Positions 1-12,600 of a DNA stretch of 35,210 nucleotides are shown piece by piece. Numbering within the stretch: position 1 is the first letter of the stretch; every line of letters begins with the position of its first letter. The DNA comes from an uncultured Crocinitomix sp. Its GTDB lineage: Bacteria; Bacteroidota; Bacteroidia; Flavobacteriales_D; Crocinitomicaceae. The position numbers and the translations under genes were made by a program. The notes beneath the pieces are model-generated. The model was given only the letters and a program-made list of their open reading frames with translations, had not been told where the DNA came from and made no database searches. The DNA lies in contig CAKZON010000034.1 of the NCBI GenBank assembly GCA_937136425.1, forward strand, positions 1 through 35,210, read 5' to 3'.

Positions 1-1
1 T

Positions 2-430
2 TTGGATGTTTTCCCACTAACGCCAACAGGCAAGATTAGCCGAAGAGATTTACCAGAACCAGATTTTACAGAGATAGTCACTGCTGAATATGTTGCCCCA
101 AGAAATGAGGTGGAGCAGCAGTTGGTAACAATTATAGCTAAGGTTCTGCAACTTGAGCCTTCAAAAATTGGGATTGATGCCAACTTTTTTGAGTTAGGAG
201 GAAACTCTATCAAGTTGTTTCAAATACTGAATGAAATCAATGAAAAAACAGAGTTGAATCTGAAGATAATGATGCTATTTCAGTTTTCAACAGTACGAAC
301 ACTCCTGAATCATCTGTTTGAAGATGATAGTTTGGCAAATCAGGATGTGAACATAGAAAAAGAAGAGGAGTTTTGGGATGAAGATCTATCAGAAGAATTA
401 GATGAAATGATAGATTTTATGGATGATTAA
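2..430 (+). CDS. NRPS, 3' end only: end of an adenylation domain plus carrier (5' truncated)
   Basis: Only the last 142 codons of a nonribosomal peptide synthetase lie in the window; the reading frame is open at the left edge, so the true start is outside. The first residues hold the end of an adenylation domain (A10 motif PLTPTGKISRRDLPEPD), with the catalytic lysine at visible residue 11. A peptidyl carrier follows, with motif FFELGGNSIKL; its phosphopantetheine serine is visible residue 69. The carrier reads GGNS rather than GGDS or GGHS. After the carrier comes a strongly acidic tail (many Glu/Asp, ending DFMDD) rather than a thioesterase or epimerase, so the chain should pass in trans to the next protein, the KS-AT-ACP. 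The stop overlaps the next start by 8 bp. The substrate code lies outside the window. The A10 lysine argues for an amino-acid-activating domain rather than a fatty-acyl-AMP ligase. Confidence 0.93.
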   Translation: MDVFPLTPTGKISRRDLPEPDFTEIVTAEYVAPRNEVEQQLVTIIAKVLQLEPSKIGIDANFFELGGNSIKLFQILNEINEKTELNLKIMMLFQFSTVRTLLNHLFEDDSLANQDVNIEKEEEFWDEDLSEELDEMIDFMDD

Positions 431-3400
431 TACCATGAAAAAAAACAGAAGTATGAAGAGAAAGATTAGTAAAAAAGACATTGCGATAATAGGAGTTTCA
501 GGAACTTTTCCAGGAAGTGAAAATGTTCGTGAATTTTGGGGGAATTTAAAAGAGGGGAAAGAACTAATTCATTTTTATTCGAAAGAGGAGATAGCAAAAA
601 TGGAGATTTCTGAAGAGCAGAAAAACAATCCAAATTATGTTTTTGCTGATAGCTTAATTGAAGATTCGGCTCAATTTGATCATAAATTCTTTGATTATTT
701 ATCTCGTGAAGCAGCTTTAATGGATCCGCAGATTAGAAAAGGGTTTGAGCAAACTTGGTTAGCACTAGAGGATGCAGGATATTCACCGAAGAAATATAAA
801 GGGAAAATAGGTTTATATATTGGAGCAAGTGACAATCTAAATTGGAGAATATATACTCAATTAGCAGGAGATAAAACGGTAAATCCGTTCTTATTAAAAC
901 AGCTTTCAGATAAGAATCAGATGGCAACATTGATAGCTTATAAGTTAAATCTTACTGGGCCTGCAATGAATATTAATACATCTTGCTCCAGTTCTTTAGT
1001 TGCGTTGCATACAGCTTGCAGAAGTTTGTTGTTTAGAGAATGCGATATGGCGCTTGCCGCAGGTATTAGTATTAGAACAGACCAAGAAATCGGATACGCT
1101 TTTGAAGAGGGAATGATCAATTCAAGTGATGGTCATTGTAAGCCATTTGATAAAGGTGCAACAGGTACATTGAGAGGTGAAGGGGCAGCAGTTGTTGTAT
1201 TGAAAAGATTGGAAAGCGCCTTAGAAGACGGAGATCATGTATATGCGGTAATAAAAGCTTCTTCGTCTAACAATGACGGAAATACTAAAGTCGGTTACAC
1301 TGCTCCAAGCGTTGATGGGCAAGCTAAATGTATTAGACATGCTTATCGCGTAGCAGGGATTGATCCTTCTGAGGTATCTTACGTTGAGGCGCATGGAACT
1401 GGAACGCGATTAGGAGATCCCATTGAAGTAGCAGCACTGAACAAGGTTTTTGGAAAAGCATCAGAAAAAAAATGTTTGCTAGGAAGTGTTAAATCTAATA
1501 TTGGACATTTAGATGCTGGGGCTGGAATTGCAGGCTTAATAAAAACAGCATTGGCTTTAAAGTATAAGCAAATACCTGAAAGTTTACATTATACAACACC
1601 TAACCCTGAAATACCGTTTGAGCAAGGTAATTTTGAGGTGAATAAAGAACTTAAAAATTGGACAGTACAAAATGATGAGGCGCGAATTGCGGGGGTAAGC
1701 TCTTTTGGAATTGGAGGAACGAATGTACATGTTGTTCTTCAAGATATGAAGGAGGAGCTAGAGAAAACAGAGGATTCTGATTCAGGATTTAAGATTATTC
1801 CTATTTCAGCAAAGTCTGATTATAGCTTAAATCAGTATCGTAAAAATTTACTGCAATTTGTTCAGGAGGAATATACTACCTTAACAGATTTGGCGTATAC
1901 ATTTCAAACAGGGAGAGAAGTGTTCGAAAAAAGAGCATTTGTAATTGCCGATAGTCGACAAGAATTGATTGAGCAGTTAAAAGTGGATTCTTTTTATACT
2001 GGAATAGCTGATCAAAATAAAGGACTCTGTTTTATGTTTCCTGGACAAGGAAGCCAATATCAAAATATGGGAATTCAGTTATTCCAAAATGTAGAATTTT
2101 ACAAAAATATTTTGAATGAGGGATTAGAGGAATTAGCAAAACAAACAGGAAAAGACTTTCGACAAATTCTTTTTGGCAGTGATGCTCCCGAAACAATCAA
2201 TCAAACAAATTTTACACAGCCGATTCTGTTTTTAATGGAATATGCATTAGCAAAAACTCTTATAGAATTTGGAATAGTTCCTGAAATTATGATTGGGCAT
2301 AGTTTGGGAGAGTATGCAGCGGCTTGTGTAGCAAATGTTTTTTCGTTTGAGGATGCTTTGAGGTTGGTTGTAAAAAGAGGAAACCTTATATCCAAGTTAG
2401 AAGAGGGCAGAATGTTGGCAATTGCAGCGCCGCAAAAATCTGTAATTCCATATTTATTTGAAGGCTTAAATATTGCTGCTGAAAATAGTCCATCAACTTG
2501 TGTCGTAAGTGGAAATAATAAGGCAATAGAAGAGTTTATTGAGAAACTAAGTGTAGCAGAAATACCATATCGTGAACTGAAAACTTCTCATGCATTTCAT
2601 TCTATAATGATGGATGAAATATTAGATGAATTCAGTGCAGAATTAGAAAAGGTAACATTGAATGAACCTCAAATACCATTTGTTTCAGGAGTAACAGGAA
2701 AAACGATTACTAATGTTGAAGCAATGTCTAAAAAGTATTGGGTTCAACAGGTTAGAGAAACCGTGAAATTTTCTGAAGGAATAAGCATGTTATTGCAAAA
2801 CCATCAGTTGAATTATCTTGAAGTTGGACCAGGGAATACATTATTAAAGTTTACGAAAGATCATTTGTCAAAAGAGGATCAATCAATTGTTTTGTCAAGT
2901 ATTCCGCATCCGAAAGAAAAAAAGAATGATTGTCAATCCTTTTTTACAACGGTTGCCAAGCTTTGGTCAAATGGATATACAGTTAATTGGAACAAAATAA
3001 GTCCTAGATCTGCTAAAAGAGTATCTGCTCCAAAATATCCTTTTGAAAAGATAGTTTTTCCTGTTAAGGTAAACCCTCTTGAATATGCCGCTTTGGACTC
3101 TTCAAGAATAGGTGTTGAAGTTGAAGAACAGAGTCCCGAAACGAAGAGCAATAAACCTCTGAAAAGTCATAACTATAACCCTTTAGAGCAGGAATTGTTG
3201 AATTTGTGGCAATCATTTTTTGATGCAGAAAACCTGTCTGTTAATGATGATTTTTTTGAATTGGGCGGTGATTCGTTAAAGGCAGTAACAATGGCGAATA
3301 GAATCTATGATCTTTATAAAATCAGATTAAAACCTGAAGATTATTTCAATTACACAACCGTAAAATTACTAGCAGGGGAAATCCAAAAAATTAAAAATGT

Positions 3401-3458
3401 TTTGGAGATGAAAGAAGAAGTTGCTGAGAAGCAAGATATTAATGAGATTATCATCTAA
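423..3458 (+). CDS. Type I polyketide synthase module KS-AT-ACP (malonyl type)
   Basis: A 1011-residue single-module PKS that should extend the upstream carrier-bound chain by one C2 unit. The ketosynthase (about residues 18-440) has Cys188 in TSCSSSLVALH, His324 in EAHGTGT and His362 in KSNIGHL, so the catalytic triad is intact. The acyltransferase (about 537-835) has FPGQGSQ, Ser627 in GHSLGEY and HAFH at 723-726; HAFH is the motif associated with malonyl-CoA rather than methylmalonyl-CoA (YASH). The carrier (about 915-985) has Ser951 in FFELGGDSLKA and looks PCP-like. No KR, DH, ER or methyltransferase is present, so the module alone leaves a beta-ketoacyl thioester. The start at 423 overlaps the preceding stop; Met codons at 435 and 453 are alternatives, and none has a Shine-Dalgarno site. 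The N-terminus is Lys/Arg-rich and the C-terminus ends in INEIII, possible docking elements. The next gene starts 3 bp after the stop. Confidence 0.96.
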   Translation: MINTMKKNRSMKRKISKKDIAIIGVSGTFPGSENVREFWGNLKEGKELIHFYSKEEIAKMEISEEQKNNPNYVFADSLIEDSAQFDHKFFDYLSREAALMDPQIRKGFEQTWLALEDAGYSPKKYKGKIGLYIGASDNLNWRIYTQLAGDKTVNPFLLKQLSDKNQMATLIAYKLNLTGPAMNINTSCSSSLVALHTACRSLLFRECDMALAAGISIRTDQEIGYAFEEGMINSSDGHCKPFDKGATGTLRGEGAAVVVLKRLESALEDGDHVYAVIKASSSNNDGNTKVGYTAPSVDGQAKCIRHAYRVAGIDPSEVSYVEAHGTGTRLGDPIEVAALNKVFGKASEKKCLLGSVKSNIGHLDAGAGIAGLIKTALALKYKQIPESLHYTTPNPEIPFEQGNFEVNKELKNWTVQNDEARIAGVSSFGIGGTNVHVVLQDMKEELEKTEDSDSGFKIIPISAKSDYSLNQYRKNLLQFVQEEYTTLTDLAYTFQTGREVFEKRAFVIADSRQELIEQLKVDSFYTGIADQNKGLCFMFPGQGSQYQNMGIQLFQNVEFYKNILNEGLEELAKQTGKDFRQILFGSDAPETINQTNFTQPILFLMEYALAKTLIEFGIVPEIMIGHSLGEYAAACVANVFSFEDALRLVVKRGNLISKLEEGRMLAIAAPQKSVIPYLFEGLNIAAENSPSTCVVSGNNKAIEEFIEKLSVAEIPYRELKTSHAFHSIMMDEILDEFSAELEKVTLNEPQIPFVSGVTGKTITNVEAMSKKYWVQQVRETVKFSEGISMLLQNHQLNYLEVGPGNTLLKFTKDHLSKEDQSIVLSSIPHPKEKKNDCQSFFTTVAKLWSNGYTVNWNKISPRSAKRVSAPKYPFEKIVFPVKVNPLEYAALDSSRIGVEVEEQSPETKSNKPLKSHNYNPLEQELLNLWQSFFDAENLSVNDDFFELGGDSLKAVTMANRIYDLYKIRLKPEDYFNYTTVKLLAGEIQKIKNVLEMKEEVAEKQDINEIII

Positions 3459-3461
3459 AGA

Positions 3462-3617
3462 ATGGAAGTAAGTACACTCATAGAAAAGTTAATTGCAAAC
3501 GGAATTTCGGTTTCTCTTGATGGGGAAGAATTGCGAGTTCGGTTTAAAGGAGATTCAATCGATCCTGAACTTTTAGCCTTGCTAAAAGAGAACAAACAAA
3601 AGATGATAACCTACTTG
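3462..3617 (+). other. TubC-type N-terminal docking domain of the first NRPS
   Basis: Residues 1-52 show the pattern of the TubC_N (beta-hairpin) docking family: an opening helix with LIEKLIANGISV, a short hairpin with LDGEELRVRF, then DPELLALLKENKQKMITYL. In this family the domain binds a short C-terminal peptide of the upstream protein, here the PKS ending INEIII. Confidence 0.85.
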
Positions 3618-6600
3618 TCACAAGTAGAGAGAAATTATGCGAATGAAATTCAACCAAGCGATCTGTCTGACGATTATCCAGTTTCTGATGGACAATATCG
3701 TCTATGGGTTTTAAGTCAAAATCAAGATCAAAACTTGGCTTATAATATTCATGGAGAATTCACAATTAATAATGTAACGCAGGTAGAAAAACTGAAGGAT
3801 TCAATTTATGCTGTAATTAATCGCCATGAATCTTTGAGAACTGTTTTTCTTAGTAATACAGAAGGGGAGGTTCGCCAACGGGTTATTCCTTTTTCAGAAT
3901 TTAATTTTACGATTGAGGTAGAAAATTTCGTTGAAAACGAAAATGTTCAGGTAGCCATAAAGCAAAAAATTGGCAATGATTTAAAGTTGGAATTTGACCT
4001 TGAGAATGGACCATTAGTTAGAATTCGTTTATTTCAAATTGCTGAGGCAGATTATATTTTTTATTACAACATGCATCACATTATAAGTGATGGATGGTCT
4101 ATGGGAATTTTGTATAGAGATGTATTGGGCTTTTATGAAGGAGATATTAGCGGAGTGTTGCCTGCATTACCTGAATTAAACATACAGTATAAAGACTTCT
4201 CCGTTTGGCAAAAGAAACGTTCAACTTTGCCTGAATATGAAAAAAGTAAAACTTTTTGGAACGAACATCATGCAGGAGAAATCCCCTTGTTGGATCTTCC
4301 TTCAAAGTTGAAAAGACCTGAAATTAAGGGAGTGAATGGACACCGTTTCCAAATGGTGTTTTCTAATGATTTTTCGCATAGAATAAAAGCGTTCTCAAAG
4401 GAAAATGGTGCAGGTTTATTTACGTTTTTACAAACATCTTTAAATACACTATTTTTTAGGTATACAGGATTAAATACAATTACCGTTGGGAGCCCTGTTG
4501 CTGGCAGAACGCGACCGGAATTAGCTGACCAAATAGGATTTTATGTCAATACTTTGGCAATAAAAAATAAGTTGGAAGGTAAGGCCTCTTTTTTGACAAG
4601 TTTTGATGATTTCAATAAAAACATTCGAGAATGTTTAATGCATCAGGATTATTCATTAGATGAGTTAATTAATGACCTTAAAATAAAGAAAGAACCATCA
4701 AGAAGTGGTTTGTTTGATATCATGATTGAGCTGCAAAACGAATTGGAGGGCAGTTCTGGTATTACACCTGGTGTGATAAATGATTTGGGAAGTTGCAACT
4801 GCAAATTTGATGTATCATTCATTTTTCAGGAACAGGGAGAGCACTTGGCACTTATTGTTGAGTATGATACAGAGGTTTATGAGAAATTGTTCATGGAAAG
4901 AATGATCTCTCATTTTGAAAACTTATCTCTTTCAGCAATTGAAAATCCAAATCAATCGATTAATCAATTGGAGTATTTATCTCTAGCGGAAAGACAGAGC
5001 CAATTGGTTGATTTTAATCAAACGGAGAGAGACTATTCAAAACAGAATAATGTAATTGGGCTTTTTGAAAATCAAGTAGAAAAGAACTCCAACAAAGTCG
5101 CTTTTAAATATGAAGATCATGCTGAGACGTATGATGAGTTGAATAAAAAAGCAAATCAGTTTGGAAGGTACCTTCGAGATAAATTGAATGTGAAAAATGG
5201 AGAACCAGTAGGAATTAAATTAAAGCGTTCTCCTGAAGTTATTTATGCTGTTTTAGGTGTTTTAAAAGCAGGCGGGGCTTACGTGCCAATTGATCCTGCA
5301 TACCCTGAGCAACGCATCAATTATTTGATTGAAGATAGTACATGTAATATTCTTATAAATGAAGATTTCCTTAAAGAGTTTGAAAAAAATCAAGATTCGT
5401 TTTCACAAGAGAATCTTGCAATTACAACTACAGGGAATGATTTAGCCTATATCATTTATACCAGTGGTTCAACAGGTAAGCCAAAAGGGGTAATGATTCA
5501 ACATGAGTCTATTGTTTGTCGATTGCAATACATGATTAACATATACGACTTTAATGAAAATGATGTTGCATTGTTTTATCGTTCTTATAGTTTTGATGGA
5601 GCATTAGAAGAGTATTTACTTCCTTTCGTTGCAGGTGCAACGTGTGTTGTTGCTGAATCACTATTTGAGCAAAATTTACTCGAAAATATTAAAGAATATA
5701 TTCCTCATTTTGGAATTACCAAGGTAAATATGCCACCAGTCTTGCTCAATGAGTTTGCCAATTCTATTTCAGAGGAAGAAAAAGAAGAAATCCAAAAAAC
5801 ATTAAAACATTTGGTTTCTGGAGGTGATAAATTATCGTCTGAATTAGCAGCTACAACACTTGAGGTTTTTCCTCTGGTCAAATTGCATAATACTTACGGT
5901 CCAACTGAAAACACAATTGATAGTACTCACTTGGTATTGGATCAATATAATAGAGGTGATTTATTGTCGATAGGGTTTCCTGTAGAAAATACAAAAGCCT
6001 ATATTTTGGATTCGAATGAGCAACTATTGCCAATAGGTTTGCCTGGAGAATTGTGTTTCTCCGGAATAGGGCTAGCAAAGGGGTATTTGAATAGACCAGA
6101 ATTAACTGCAGAAAAATTTGTTACAAATCCTTATTTGGAGGATGCTTTGATGTACCGCACAGGAGATTTGGCTTGTTGGCATCCCAACGGCGAGATTGAA
6201 TTTTTAGGGCGTTTAGATGATCAAATAAAAATTAGAGGGTTTAGAATTGAGTTAGGAGAGGTTGAATCAGCAATGTTGAATGTGGATGGTGTTCGTGATG
6301 CAGTTGTTTTGGTGAGAGAAAATGAAACAGATCAAAAAGAATTGGTTGCATATTTGGTGGTAGATGAAGATTTAAACGCAGTTACACTTAGAGCTGCATT
6401 GAAAAAATCGCTCCCAGATTATATGATTCCGGCTGGTTTTGTTCAGTTAGAAAAAATTCCGGTAACAGTTAATGGTAAGGCAAATAGAAAAGCATTAGCA
6501 TCTTTACCAATTTCTCAATTGGAAACTGGAAAATCTTTTGTTCCCCCTCAAACGGAAAAAGAAATAATGCTTGCTGCCATTTGGCAAAGTGTTTTAAAAC

Positions 6601-9600
6601 AAGGAGAGGTAGGTCTTAACGATAATTTCTATGATTTGGGAGGAGATTCAATTAAATCGATTCAAATCATTTCTAGATTAAAAGAAAAAGGGTTCACATT
6701 AAAGGTGGCGGATTTATTGAAAAATCCAGAGTTTACGGATTTTGTTTCTATGGCTAGCAAATGGGATCAATTTGTTGATCAAAGCCCGGTAACAGGGAAT
6801 GTTGAATTAACGCCAATTCAAAATCACTTTTTTCAAAATTCAAATATTCCAAACAAATCTCATTACAATCAATCAGTTATGCTGGATTGGAATGGGAATG
6901 TGGATCAAGAAATATTTCATGATGTAATTGAGAAATTGTTTGAACATCATGACGCGCTCAGATTGATTTTCAAAAAAGAAGAGAATCAATGGATACAAAA
7001 CAATAATCCTGTTGAAGGTTTCAATAGTTACTTGTCATTTCATTCAATTTCTGAGTTAGAAAAACAAGGAAAGAACTTGGAAACTATTTGCAATGAAACA
7101 CAGCAGAGTTTTGAATTGAATGAAGGGCCCCTTTTTAAAGCGATTGTTTTTCAATCAGAAAAGGTTGACCAAGTAGCTTTCTTTGCGCATCATTTGGTAA
7201 TTGATGCTGTATCGTGGAGGGTATTATTACAAGATTTTGCTACACTGTATAGCCAAGCTAAAATAAATGCAACGTTCAAATTGCCTTTAAAAACGAATTC
7301 GTTCCAAGAGTGGAGTTTACATTTAAAAAGTTATGCAAAAAATAGCCTTGCAAATGATGAAAGAACTTATTGGAATACAGTAAGAAAAAGAATTAATGGA
7401 TTGAATTCAATCGCAAAAAACAATGCATTAGAATCTTCTCGGAAATATGAAACTATAAGCTTTGAATTGAACGAAAGTCTTACTAAATCTTTTAAAGAGG
7501 ATTGTTATCAAGCTTATAAAACTACTGCCAATGATATTTTGCTTACAGCATTAGGAGAAGCAATGAGTGACATTTTTGATGTTCAAGCATCAAGCGTTTT
7601 ATTAGAAGGGCATGGAAGAGAAGAACTTTTTGATAATATAGATGTTTCTAGAACTGTGGGATGGTTTACATCTCTATATCCATTTGTTCTGGAAATAGAA
7701 AAAACAACAGAAACAGTTGGTTTAAGAACGAACTGGGTGAAGGTGAAAGAAGATTTGAGGCAAATTCCAAATAAGGGTATTGGATATGGATTATTAGAAT
7801 ATTCTGGTGATTATTCGGAGCCTATTGCTTGTGATATAGTTTTTAATTATTTGGGAGAATTTAATGAGAACAACAATGAATCGGTAGATTTATTTCAGTT
7901 CTCGGAATTAGATCAAGGAAATCTAATAGCAAATGAAAATGATGCTTTGGGAGCAAAACTGAGTGTTTCAGGGATTATTGTTAAGGGAAAATTAAGCATC
8001 AATTTACGTTTTAAATCAGGTACTTTCGAGAGTGAAAAAATAAAGCAATTGAACAGTGCTTATCAATATAAGCTTGAAACAATCATTTCTCAATTAAGTG
8101 AGCAATGTGAAGTTTACTCAACGCCTTCCGACTATTCTTACACTAAACTCTCAATTGAAGAATATGAGAGTTTAATTCAGGAATATTCAGTTGAGGATTT
8201 TTATTTGATGTCTCCAATGCAACAAGGGTTCTATTTCCATTGGTTGCAAGACAGAAAAAGTCAAACATATTTTGGTCAAAAGTCTTTTGGAATTCAAGGT
8301 TCTAATCTTGACTTGGAGAAAGTGAAGTATAGTTTTGAATCTCTAATTGATCGGCATGCAGTTCTTCGAACTTCGTTTGTAACAAAATATGGTGGTGCTC
8401 CACTTCAGATTGTTCAAAGCAATGTTGCATGCAATTTTAAGGTGATTGAATTACCGCAACAATTAATTTCTGCAGAGGAAATAAATGCATTTTTGGAAGA
8501 GGTAAAGAATGAGGATAGAGCCGAAAGCTTTGATCTTAATTCAGGTTCTCAAATGCGCTTGACCATAGTTGTTTTGAATAACAATAGCTATGAGTTTATT
8601 TGGAGTAACCACCATATATTAATGGACGGTTGGTGTGTGAGCATTTTGCTAAATGAATTCTATACAATACTTAATTCTGATTTTCCGCTTAACGATTCAT
8701 TGTTGGATCCGCCAGCAGCTTATTCTAATTACATTAAGTGGTTAGACACTGTGGATACAAAAGATGGAAAGGCTTTTTGGAAAAATTATTTAGAGGGATA
8801 CAATACCAGAACTACACTTCCTTCAAAAAAAGGAAATAAGAAGCCTTTCATGACCAAATCAGAATATGTATTTGATTTGGAGCAGTTGAATCTTATTCAA
8901 AAGGTTTGCAGAGACTTGCAGGTAACTGAAAATACCTTTTTGCAAACAGTTTGGGGTTATTTGCTAAGCGTATATAATGCGACTGATGATGTTGTGTATG
9001 GTGCTGTTGTTTCAGGACGCCCTAGTCATATTGATGGCATTGAAGATATGGTTGGGTTGTTTATTAATACCATTCCAGTTCGTATCAAATATACTGCTGA
9101 TGATACCCCAAAATCGTTATTGAAAAGAATGCAGGCGCAAGCAATTGAAAGTTTGCCTTATCATTATTTAAATATTGCAGAGGTGCAAGAGCAAAGTGCT
9201 TTAGGAAACCTTTTGATTGATCACATAATGGTTTATGAAAATTATGCGGTTCAAGAACTAAAGGAAGCACCTAATCAAGAATTAGAAATTAAGTCTCAAG
9301 ACGTTTTTGAGCAAAACAATTTTGAGTTTAGCATTCAGATTCTTCCTACTGAGAATGAAACAAAACTTGTCTTTAATTACGATCAAAATCAATACACACA
9401 AGAGTTTATTGATCGTTATTTTATTCATATTTCAAGTATTTGCAAAGCCTTTACAGGTCAATTAGATCAACCTTTACTTGAACTTAGCGCACCGTTTGAA
9501 TCTGATGTTTCAGATTTAGATTCGTTTAATGATACAGATGTTGCATATACATCATTAACTGTAATGGAGCTTTTTGAGAAAAAAGTTTCAGAAAATCCAA

Positions 9601-12600
9601 ATACAATAGCTCTTGTTTGTAAAGATGATTCATGGTCATATTCTAAACTGAACGAACGTGCCAATCAATTGGCAGAATGTTTCCGAAATGAATATGGAAT
9701 TCAAAACAATTCGCTAGTTGGTGTCCTTATTAATAGGTCTTTTGATAGTGTTGCTTGCATGATGGCAATTATGAAAGCAGGAGCAATTTATGTTCCGTTT
9801 GATCCAAGAAATATGACCGATAGAATGCAAAATTCTATCGAGGAGTTAGAACTTGACCTCCTAATTGTGGATCAAGAGAGATTTTCTGACATGGAAAATG
9901 TAGTTGACATTGATAAATTGAATTTAGCAAATTATTTAGGTGGGAATACTTCTAGTAATGTTTCTTTAGATCAAGGAGCTTTTATTATTCATACTTCTGG
10001 ATCAACAGGGAAACCTAAAGGAGTATTACAAACCCATAAAATGCTCAGTAATTTGATTCAGTGGGGAATGCAGGATGCTGAAATGGAAGAAAGTCTTTGC
10101 TATTTGCAATATTCTTCATTTGGTTTTGATGTTTCTATTCAAGATTGTTGGACAGCATTATGTAATGGAGGAAGTCTTTACGTAGTACCTGATGAAATGC
10201 GAATGAATTTCCCCGTATTGTTACGAGAAATTGTACGGAATAAAGTAGAAGTTCTATCATTTCCATATACTGTCTTAAACGAGTTTTACAATCTCTATCA
10301 AAAGGACAGCTTTAAAGGGCATGAAATAAAGCACATCATTTCATATGGTGAGAAGTTGGTTTTGAGCGAAAATTTGCTCCAATTTTTAAATGAATCTCCG
10401 CATAATATTAAAGTTCATAATCATTATGGACCTTCTGAAACGCATGTGATAACAACATGTACTTTGAGTCGGGATGAGGAAACAATTACTAAGAACCCAG
10501 GCATTGGTAAACCAATAGCCAATACTAAAATTCAAATTTTAGATTCGAAGGGGCAAAGCGTGCCAATTGGTAGTAAAGGAGAAATTTACGTACAAGGAGC
10601 AAGTTTGGCGCTTGGATATGTTGGAAATGAAAAACTAACGGAAGAAAAGTTTGGATTAAAATTGGTTAACTCACAAGAGCGCCTGTATAAAACGGGAGAT
10701 ATGGGAAGATGGTTGTCAGATGGGACAATCGAATTATTGGAGCGAATTGATAATCAAATAAAAATTAGTGGCTATCGGGTAGAATTAGAAGAAATAGAAG
10801 CAGTTATACGAGAGCAAGCAAGTATTAATCAAGTTAAAGTTATAGCCGCTAAAAATGAGGCATTGAATGAGAAATATTTAATCGCTTTTGTTGTTGGTAA
10901 TGAGACGTTTTCTGAAATTGATTTAGCGTATAGTTTAGAGGGTAAATTACCATCATATATGATTCCAAGTGAAATTCGAAATGTATCTGAATTACCAATC
11001 ACAGTGAATGGTAAAGTGGATGGTGAGAAATTATTAGGATGGGCAAGCCAAAAGGAGATAGAAAAAGAACTTTCGCAAGAAGATTTATTGGCTTTACAGC
11101 CAAAATTGGATCCTGTTTTATTTACCAATAAGTTTTCCGAAACAATTATTGAGCGCTTTCAAAAGCAAGCTGAAATAAATCCGGATTCTATAGCAATTGA
11201 AGGCGGGAGAATATCATTGACTTATGACGAGTTAAATAAAAAAGCAAATCAGTTAGCTGCCTACTTAAGAGATAACCATACACTTTCAGGAAATGAGTTG
11301 ATTGGAATAAAATTGGAGCGATCACCAAATGTTTTAATAGCCATTTTAGCTGTTCTTAAAGTTGGTGGAGCATATGTTCCAATTGAGTTAAATAATCCGG
11401 AAGATCGTGTTCAAGCAATCATTAATGATAGTCAGCTAAAATTGATTATTGACACAGCGGAGTGGAATAAGTGGGAAGAACAATCTATGAATTACGCTTC
11501 TCATAATGAGAAAATTACACGTAGTCAAGAAGATTTGGTATATGTTATTTTCACTAGTGGGTCTACAGGTAAGCCAAAAGGGGTTATGATTACCGAAGCA
11601 GCATTGAATGATTATGTAGATGGAATAATTGAAAAAACCAATTTAGGGGATTGTAAAACTTTTGGAATGGTTTCAACATTTAGTGCTGATTTAGGCTATA
11701 CCATTTTGTATCCATCATTAATATTGGGGGGACATTTAAAGTTATTTACTTCAGAAGAAGTAAAATCTCCAACATTCATGTCCGAACAAAAAGTGGATTG
11801 TGTTAAAATTGTTCCTACGCATTGGCGCTTTTTAAATGAAGACGGAAGATTTTTCGCTCCGAATAAATGTTTGATTTTAGGAGGGGAAGAATTGAAGCGA
11901 TCGTGGGTTAGAAAGGTTGCAAATAAAGCACCAGAATGTCAGGTCTATAATCACTATGGCCCAACTGAAACTACTATCGGAAAGTTGATTCACAAAGTTG
12001 ACCTTGCTAATGAAAAAGATGAAATTCCAATTGGTTCAACAATTGGGCGCAATCAAATTTTTATTCTAAACAAAGAAAATGCTGAGGTTTCTCAAGGAGA
12101 AATAGGGGAGATTTTCATTGCAGGTAGAGGAGTTGCAAAAGGATATGTGAATAACACCGAATTGACAGATTTGAAATTCGGAAATTTCTTAGATAATCAA
12201 ATTAGAATTTATCGGACAGGAGATCTTGGTAAGCAATTGCCAAATGGAGAAGTATTGTTTTGCGGTAGGGCAGATGAACAAGTAAAAATAAGAGGCTATC
12301 GAATTGAATTGGGAGAAATTGAAGGCGCTTTACAGCGTATGAGTGAGGTTAAAAGTGCAGCAGTAATTGCGCTACCAAATAAAAATGGAGAACCTGAAAT
12401 TGCAGCTTATGTAGTTTTTGAAGGTGCAGCATTAGAAATTGAAACAATGCGTGAAAGACTTTCAAATACGCTACCTGATTATATGTGGCCTGCGCATTAC
12501 GTGCAGCAAGATTCTTTGCCGTTTACAACAAATGGAAAATTGGATAAAAAAGCCTTGCCACTACCGAATGAATTAGACCGAACTCATCAAAAAGAATATG

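Noticed and set aside
2..100. Fatty-acyl-AMP ligase loading domain at the left edge
   Set aside because: The visible end has the A10 motif with lysine (PTGK) typical of amino-acid adenylation domains. Only the last residues are visible, so this is a preference, not proof.
10829..11128. Minus-strand open frame of 99 codons, and similar minus-strand frames such as 16671-16979 and 29283-29597
   Set aside because: They lie wholly inside NRPS genes supported by dense domain motifs, resemble no protein family, and are expected by chance in long AT-rich coding DNA.
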